The notes under the pieces were generated by a model. The model ran no database searches, was not told the origin of the DNA, and was given only the letters and a program-made list of their open reading frames with translations. Both the position numbers and the translations under genes were made by a program. From positions 489,424 to 553,423 of the forward strand of contig JBBHKE010003190.1 of the NCBI GenBank assembly GCA_037447655.1: a DNA stretch of 64,000 nucleotides. Direction: 5' to 3'. This DNA is from Zygnema cylindricum (lineage: Eukaryota > Streptophyta > Zygnematophyceae > Zygnematales > Zygnemataceae). Positions 57,735-64,000 of this stretch are shown piece by piece. Within the stretch, counting starts at the first letter, position 1. Each line of letters begins with the position of its first letter.

Positions 57735-58935
57735 TCATGAATCTGCAATCACGCTTTCACTTGTGTCCCTTCTGGGAAGATCCGAGTCCTCCTCACTCTC
57801 AGACTCAAAACTGATTCTTATTTTCTTAGTGTATTTGAAGGGATCAAATGACTTCCTTTCATCCATGACAGCTAGATGCTTTACCAGAATGATATCTTGT
57901 TTAGCTAAATCATAGACTCTATATCCTTTGACATCCTTATCATATCCCACAAAATATCTCGGTTTCCCATTAGCATCTAGTTTCCCGTTTTTCTTATCTG
58001 TGTCAAGACTGTAAATTTGACTAGCGAATACTTTCAAGTGAGAAATATCCAGTTTCCTTCCAACCCATCTCTCATAAGGTGGCATTCTTTTAAAAGTTTA
58101 GTGAGGACTCTATTTTTAATGTAGTAAGCACAGTTCATGGCTTCTGTTCAAAATCTTCTTCCTATTTTCTTGTCAGCCAACATACTACACACACTATCTC
58201 CCAAAGTGTGGTTTAACCTCTCAGCTACCCCATTTTGTTTTGGATTATTTGGTACAGTTTTATGATGCTGAACTCCCTCTTCTCTTAAGTATTCCTCAAT
58301 TTGGTTAGAGGTGTACTCTCCCCCATTATCACTCCTTATTCGCTTAATGGGGGTTCCGTGCAACTTCTCACTCCAAGCTTTGTATTCTTTGGAGTACTTT
58401 GGTGTTGCAGACTTTGTTTTTATGAAGTAGGCTCTAGAATATCTAGACCAATTATCAGTAATTGTCAGCATATACCTCTTTCCCTCACCCGAAGGTGCTC
58501 TTGCTGGTCCCTAGATATTTGTGTGGACGAGATCTAGTACTTTCTCACCTCTATATGTGGCAGTTTTGGGAGAGGGGAGTCAGTGAGCCTTACCTTGGGC
58601 ACAACCACTACAATCATCCATCATTTCATTATTCCCAAACTGAATGCCTTCTACTACACCAAGCTTCTTCATTTCCCTCAGCCTATCAAAATGCACACGC
58701 CCCAACCGCTTATGCCAGATCATCAAGCCTGGGACACCATCATAGTAAGCACTCTTATTTTCATTACTCAGGTTAAGCCTAAACATTCCTTGGCTACCCT
58801 TATCTGCTGTGAAGTAGACTTCATCTCCATACTTAGCTCTAAAGACTTCCTTTCTTGTAAAGGTATCAAAATCCTTGTCATCTAATAAAGTAGTAGACAC
58901 AAGATTTTTACTCAGCTGAGGAATGTAGAGCACAT
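57735..58935 (-). pseudogene. Copia-2 integrase
   Basis: The zinc-binding segment MIWHKRLGRVHFDRLRE...CSGCAQGKAH (58,933-58,580) precedes the core. The core shows TDNWSRYSRAYF, RSDNGGEYTSN and KQNGVAERLNHTL (DDE), at 58,471-58,148. The C-terminal part (GRKLDISHLKVF, KPRYFVGYDKDVKGYRVYD) is at 58,085-57,735. Frames are interrupted between these blocks. Confidence 0.9.
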
Positions 58936-60090
58936 TTGAGAAGTCTTACCCTCCACTAAGACTTTCAAATCTACCGATCCGACTAGATCTGTTGTCACTA
59001 CTCTCCCATCCAGATACTTTATTTCTACATTAGGGATCTTTCTTAGCTTAGTGAAGAGGTGCCTGTCAAGACACATATGCATGGATGCACCTGAATCGAT
59101 GATCCTTCCTTCCTGTGGAGCTTCTCGAATGGCTCCAAGAGCACACTTGTGTTTCTGAGGGATCTCCTTCTCCTCCAGATTCTCGTTAAGAAGAAGCTCC
59201 CCATCATCCTCAGAAGACTGGTCCTCCTCGGTCTCTCCTTTCACTCGTGTGACCACAAGTGCTTTCTTCTTCCCTCTGGAAGTACCCCCTCCACGGTTTT
59301 CTTGAAGCCTCAGCTCCGACTGCTTGGTGGAATCAGCTATGAAGTGATCGGCTTTTTGCAGAAATGACAAAGACCCTTTGGAGGCATAGGTTCTCGAGAT
59401 TGGTCTTTGTCCCCTTTGAAGCTGTTGTACGGCTTCTTCCGGTCCTTCCTCCACCGGTCCGTTACAGCACCTAGAGCTTGAACGCTTTTACCTCCTCTAC
59501 GGATCTCAATAGTGTTCTCCTGCACGAGTATCATTCGGACCACGGTGTTCCACTTCCAAGAACTTTCATCCATTTTTTGCACTCGGTACACTATGCTTTC
59601 ATACTCCTCAGGCAATTTCGTGATGAGGGTGTTAACTTTCATCTTCATTGTGCTTGTCCATTTGGCACTTTCCATCTCCATGTACAGACAAGAGAGATAA
59701 TTATAGTAGTCCAACATCTTCCCTCCTTTGTAAGTATAACTCTCCAACCTTTGCTCAGCCAGCTGGAGCTCGTGAATGGTACCAACTCTATAGATCTCCA
59801 CTAAAGTCATCCACAACTCCTCGGCCTTGAAGATGTGAAGATGAGAGGTCGCCAACGCTTGAGTGAGGTGCCTCAGAATCAATTGCCTGGTATTCATGTT
59901 GGTGTACTCCCACATTTGAATATCATTTTCCTCGGTCTTCATGGCCACCGCTCCGGGTGCCGTGGCAATAGGAGTAAGAGGTGTCTCCTTTTTTTTTCCG
60001 ACACATTGCTGTCCCCATCATCTGTCTCCTTCGTTGGAGCAGATGTAGTTGCAGAAAACCTCCCTCAACTAAACCCTGGTGGGGTTCCCT
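58912..60090 (-). pseudogene. Copia-2 gag and protease
   Basis: Gag (UBN2-like: LILRHLTQALATSHLHIF, LAEQRLESYTYKGGKMLDYY) runs from about 60,090. An A-run near 59,990 shifts the frame between its acidic N-terminus (SAPTKETDDGDSN) and TPLTPIATA. The zinc knuckle is CHFCKK then a shift, continuing ADHFIADS, so the last Cys is Ser. The protease motif IIDSGASMHMC follows, then the start of the pre-integrase segment. Confidence 0.88.
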
Positions 60091-60234
60091 GAGATGGACG
60101 TTTCACTTGTCCACTAACAATACCCCAATATCATTTTTCACACAATGCCCCTGTCATCATGGCTTCCCAATAAATGAACCCAGATCTGTTGAATATGGGC
60201 ACTCTAAACGGTGGGCCCATAACCTGTAATTCCG

Positions 60235-60505
60235 TGTCCCCCATTGGACTGAAAAATTCAGGAAGCCTCTAGGTAGTTTTTGACTAACCCACTTTCAACT
60301 AGGACAGCTGCTACCCAAGCAAACAAATAGACATCTTGACTGCACCCTTGTGCAGTCTAGACTCCCCTGAGTCCGTCCAACCACGTGATTAGTTATCAAG
60401 TGGTAAAGATGTCAATACTCATACAAGCTTGTTGGGAGAGAGGCGGCTACTTCCTCAATCCTCTAAGTACTAAACCCCTCTCACAACCCCTATCCGAAAC
60501 TCTGA
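60235..60505 (-). repeat. Copia-2 5' LTR remnant
   Basis: Matches the 54,916 LTR from CCATTGGACTG through AACCCCTATC, then homology stops. Only about 270 bp remain before unrelated sequence and a second, more diverged LTR copy. Confidence 0.65.
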
Positions 60506-61544
60506 GACCTCCATTGGCCCTTAGAGTAGGCAAATCCAAAGAAACTAATCTAGATAGTGCCGACTCCTAACTTGATGTAAACCCAAATGACTGACCCTTT
60601 GACAATCAAAACCCCAATATAGATTCACCCTTGTGAAATAACACTTTCTGTGTGCTCAATTCCACCATAGAATGAAAAGTTAGAATATGAGTTTTGGACA
60701 CATCCACCCACTTTGACTTTCCCTTAGAAATGCAGCCACCATGGCAGGCAAATAGTCTGACCGACTACACCCTTGTATAGCATGGACTCCCTTGAGTCCG
60801 CAGCAAAAAGAATCACTGAAAATAGTCAAGTAAATTGGTAGTTATGGCTGGCCTGAGTTTACCATTTATAGAAGGTGCTCTCTGAGAGAGGCAGCTACCT
60901 ACCCAAAATTTTCTAAGTCCTATTACCCCTCTAAAACTCTATCTACTGAAGTACGACACGAATCAAATTACTGTGTCGTACAAAAAAGTACAAGTGCCGG
61001 TGTACTTTTTATACGGCCATTGTAAAACATGGCCAAATTGTCGACACGTGTCATAGCCGGATTTGTTCCCGCAATCTCCGGAGTCGCCGCAATCCAACAT
61101 TGTCGCGCCACGTGTCACATGAAGTGGCGATGGCTGAAAAACGCCAAAAGTACATGTTCCGTGATCGCAGCACTTATCGCGGCCGTCCGATCAAAACCGG
61201 CTATAATCTTAGCCGCTGAAATTCGACGCGCGATATTTGTTTCGCTATTGAAACAAATGCGCGCTATCCGTTTCGTACCCGTACTGTACTCCGTACTATA
61301 TTAAACGGTATCTATGTTCTAAGAATCTATTTCCCGTTAAACGATTTAATCTACGTGTAACAATTTATATTGTAATCAAACCTAATGTAATGTAACACTA
61401 GTACTAGACTTAACGGTTAATGGTAACGGCTACGTCGATTTGGGGGATGGCAGGCTCCTGGTTCAATACCTGGGTCCGTCAAGTACATTTTGTTAAATCT
61501 ACCTAATTCACTTCCTGTCTTCTCTAGAGAGTTTAGGTAGCCAT

Positions 61545-61614
61545 GGCTCTAGCTCCCTTTCCAGCCTTCAGTGACTACAGCAAGTGTGGGGGCTTGGAGA
61601 AGGGGAGTTAGAGG
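61545..61614. ncRNA. Conserved LTR hairpin, copy 2
   Basis: Arms GCTCTAGCTCCCTTTCC and GGAGAAGGGGAGTTAGAGGC around the loop TTCAGTGACTACAGCAAGTG. Stem bases differ from the 55,745 copy in a paired manner. Confidence 0.55.
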
Positions 61615-61680
61615 CAGACCGCCTCAACTCTTTTTCTATTCTAATACAGACCTAGAAAATACTCAAATATCAACAGCCAT

Positions 61681-61750
61681 GGCTCTAGCTCCCTATCCAG
61701 CCTTCAGTGACTAGAACAAGTGTGGGGGCTTAGATAGGGGAGTTAGAGGC
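61681..61750. ncRNA. Conserved LTR hairpin, copy 3
   Basis: Arms GGCTCTAGCTCCCTATCC and GATAGGGGAGTTAGAGGC around TTCAGTGACTAGAACAAGTG. CTATC pairs with GATAG, whereas copy 2 has CTTTCC opposite GGAGAAG. Confidence 0.55.
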
Positions 61751-61810
61751 AGACTGCCTCAGCTCTTTTTCTATCCTAATACAGACCTAGAAAATACTCA
61801 AATATCAACA

Positions 61811-63300
61811 CATCATTTCATTATCCCCAAACTGAATGCCTTCTACTACACCAAGCTTATTCATTTCCCTTAACCTATCAAAATGCACATGCCCGAATCG
61901 CTTATGCCAAATCATCAACTTTGGAACACCAATATACCAAACATTCTTATTTTCATTACTCAAGTTAAGCCTAAACATTCCTAGGCTACTGTTATCTAAC
62001 GTGAAGTAGACTTCATCCCCATACTTGGCTGTAAAGACTCCCTTTCTAGTGAAGGTATCAAACTCTTTGTCATCTAACACAGACGTAGAGACAAGATTTT
62101 TACACAGCTGAGGAATGTAGAGTATATCTGAGAAGGTGAGTATAGAAGTCTTTCCCTCCACTAAGACTTCTAGATCTACCGACCTTACTAAATCTATTGT
62201 AACCACTCCCCCATCCCCATACTCTATCTCTACAGTATGGATTTTCCTAAACTTAGTAAAGAGGTGCTTATCACGACACATATGCATTAATGCACCTGAG
62301 GCGATAATTCATCCTTCTTGTGGAGCTTCTCGAATTGCTGCGAGAGCACACTTGTGTTTTCCAAGGGATCTCTTTCTCCTCCAAACTCTCGTCAAGAAGA
62401 AGCTCCCCATCCTCCTCCTCAGAGGTCTTGTCCTCGATCTCTTCTCTCACTTTTGTGACCACAAGTGCCTTTTTCTTCCCTGAAGAAGAACCCCCTCCAC
62501 GGTTCTCTTGGAGCCTCAGCTCCGACAACTAGACACAATCCGCTATGAAGTGTCCCGACTTTTTGCAAAAGTGACAAAGACCATTTAGGGGGCTCAGTCT
62601 TCTTGACTGATCTCTCTCTCCTTTGAATGGTTTCTTCAGATCCTTCCCCCATCGTTTTCCTCTTGCAGCTAGAGCTTGGATGCTCTTTCCCCCCCTCTTA
62701 ATCTCACTTGTGTTTTTCTGCACAAGTATCATCATGACCACTGTGTTCCACTTCCATGAACGGTCAATCATTTCCTGTACTTAGTACACTATGTTTTCAT
62801 ACTCGTCGGGTAACTTCATGATGAGAGTGTTAACTTTCATCTTCATTGTACCTGTCTACCCAGCAGTCTCCATCTTCATATACAAACAAGAGAGATCATT
62901 ACAATAGTCTAACATCTTTCCCCCTTTGTAAGTGTAATTCCATAACTTTTGTTTAGCCAACTAGAGCTATTGAATAGTACCAGCTCTATAGATTTCCACC
63001 AAACTCACCCACAACTCCTCGACCATTTAAATGTGAAGCTGAGGGGTAGCCAAAGCCTTAGTGAGGTGCCTTAGAATGAAGTTCTTGGCAGCCATGTTTA
63101 CATCTTCTCACATTTGAGTGTTGTTCTCCGTGGTCTTCACGACCGCCGCTCCAAGTGCCGTGGCAATATGAGTGAGGGGTGTCTCCTTCCCTTTCCCCTT
63201 TTCGAACACACTGCTTTCGCCATCATCTACCTCCTCCGCTAAAGCAGTTTTTGCTGCAGAAAACCTTGCTACTTCAAATCATGGTGGAGTTCCCGAGGGT
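61811..63300 (-). pseudogene. Copia-3 gag-protease-preintegrase fragment
   Basis: Homologous to copia-2 positions ~58,617-60,090. Gag starts near 63,290 with an acidic stretch (EEVDDGESSVFEKGKGK). The zinc knuckle CHFCKKSGHFIADC is intact (CX2CX4HX4C), unlike copia-2. The protease (DSG region) is damaged around 62,290 (INAYVS / MHMCRDKHLFTKF). The pre-integrase segment LMIWHKRFGHVHFDRLRE ends at EGIQFGDNEMMC, where the LTR begins. Everything from the integrase core to RNase H is missing. Confidence 0.88.
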
Positions 63301-63419
63301 GGACGTTTCACTTGTCCAATGATGATACCCCAATATCGTTTTTAACACAAAGCCCCCGTCAGCATGGCTTCCCAATAGATGAACCCAGATTCATTAAAGG
63401 TGGGCACCTTAGAGGGTGG

Positions 63420-64000
63420 GCCCATAACTTGCAATTCTGAGTCCTCCATTGGGCTACACAATTTAGGAAGCCTCTATATAGTTTTTAACGAACCCACTTC
63501 AAGCCACAACCAGTGCTGCACAAGGGAGAAAACTGACTGTGTGAGTGCACCCCTGTGCAGCGTGGACTCCCCTGAGTCTGTAGCAAAAAGAATCACTGAA
63601 AACGGCCAACCAGCCGTTTAGCTATGTAGTGGCAAAAATGCCAAGTTTATAAAAAACCCCCTAAGGGAGAGAGGTCACTACCTACCAAATTCTCTAAGTT
63701 CTGAACCCCTCTCACAACCCCTTTCAACTGACGTACAAACCAATCAAACGATAGTATGGTACTGAAAGGTACTACTGCTCATGTACTTTTTGTCAGCGTG
63801 TGTACGGCAAGGCCATTGAGTGGACGCGTGTCCACTTTTAACTCGTCCTTCTGTTCCCTGCAATTCCCGCGATCGAATGTAATCTCTCCACGTGTTGCCA
63901 GGTCACGCCACGTCCACAAACCGCCAAGGTGACCATTCAGCGATTTCGGCAGCGAAATGTGTCGTCGAATTACAAACCAACATTCAATATTAGCCATCGA
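63420..64000 (-). repeat. Copia-3 5' LTR (partial, runs off window)
   Basis: Shares TCCATTGGGCTACACAATTT, AGGAAGCCTCTA, CCCCTGTGCAGCGTGGACTC and AACCCCTTTCAACTGACGTAC with the other LTRs. Five GTAC words at 63,732-63,805. The LTR start lies beyond 64,000. Confidence 0.65.

Larger units (their letters stand above)
55871..60235 (-). mobile_element. Ty1/copia retrotransposon 2, internal region
   Basis: Gag to RNase H in copia order on the minus strand, between the 3' LTR (left) and a truncated 5' LTR remnant (right). Related to copia-1 in domain order but with quite different gag and LTR. Multiple frame breaks. Confidence 0.9.
60640..61810 (-). repeat. Second LTR copy (3' LTR of copia-3)
   Basis: On the minus strand it starts TGTTGATATTTGAGTATT at 61,810. 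The first 135 bp are tandemly duplicated (61,541-61,675 and 61,676-61,810), each with one hairpin. Further in are the tRNA-like stretch, four GTAC words near 60,950-61,010, and CTTGAGTCCGCAGCAAAAAG shared with the other LTRs. Confidence 0.65.

Noticed and set aside
55745-61750. Hammerhead ribozyme in the LTR hairpin
   Set aside because: Neither strand shows CTGATGA with a paired GAAA core; the conserved loop does not fit the hammerhead.

Overview
This window looks like nuclear DNA of a eukaryote from the green-plant lineage (streptophyte). A charophyte alga with a large repeat-rich genome is my best guess, but that is inference. The evidence: GT-AG introns, one intact multi-exon gene for a TPR protein with a J-like domain resembling plant TPR/DnaJ proteins, a decayed gene for the geranylgeranyltransferase-I beta subunit, several Ty1/copia relics, and a large pogo/CENP-B-type DNA transposon with small relatives. 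Genes are sparse and most of the window is repeats.

Layout. 1-11,338: a tandem satellite with a ~202-bp unit made of two related ~101-bp halves, interrupted by one GC-rich 155-bp insertion. 11.66-22.55 kb: scattered exons of the prenyltransferase pseudogene on the minus strand. A ~1.1-kb block carrying one exon is duplicated (13.67-14.78 and 20.43-21.52 kb) around an inverted satellite piece and a circularly permuted copia relic. 22.6-23.7 kb: strand-asymmetric pyrimidine and purine tracts, an interstitial TTAGGG tract and GTAC palindromes.

24,704-34,621: a 9.9-kb DNA transposon with terminal inverted repeats starting CACCGCGAATCG and a TA target duplication. It carries a six-exon DDE transposase gene (one exon is only 20 nt). 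An unrelated acidic, repeat-rich ORF sits inside the first intron, and there are three arrays of degenerate CGACGA/TCGTCG palindromes. 34.6-40.4 kb: a directly repeated 320-bp element, two abutting CACCG-type miniature elements, a hAT-like miniature element and mirror-like CT/GA tracts.

43,257-50,858 (minus): the one apparently intact host gene, five exons, about 1,040 aa, with an N-terminal membrane anchor, TPR repeats, a J-like domain lacking the usual HPD, and a long charged tail. 52.27-53.89 kb: two more CACCG-type elements one base apart. The first is a direct internal-deletion derivative of the 9.9-kb transposon. 54.1-54.5 kb: CT/CA microsatellites. 54.9-64 kb: two related minus-strand copia relics head to tail. 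Their LTRs share a hairpin with a conserved loop and covarying stem, and clusters of GTAC.

Functionally the host gene is independent of the rest. The 9.9-kb element is the plausible source of activity for the miniature CACCG elements, although its own transposase appears to carry a frameshift. Exon coordinates come from reading frame, splice consensus and phase, not transcript data.
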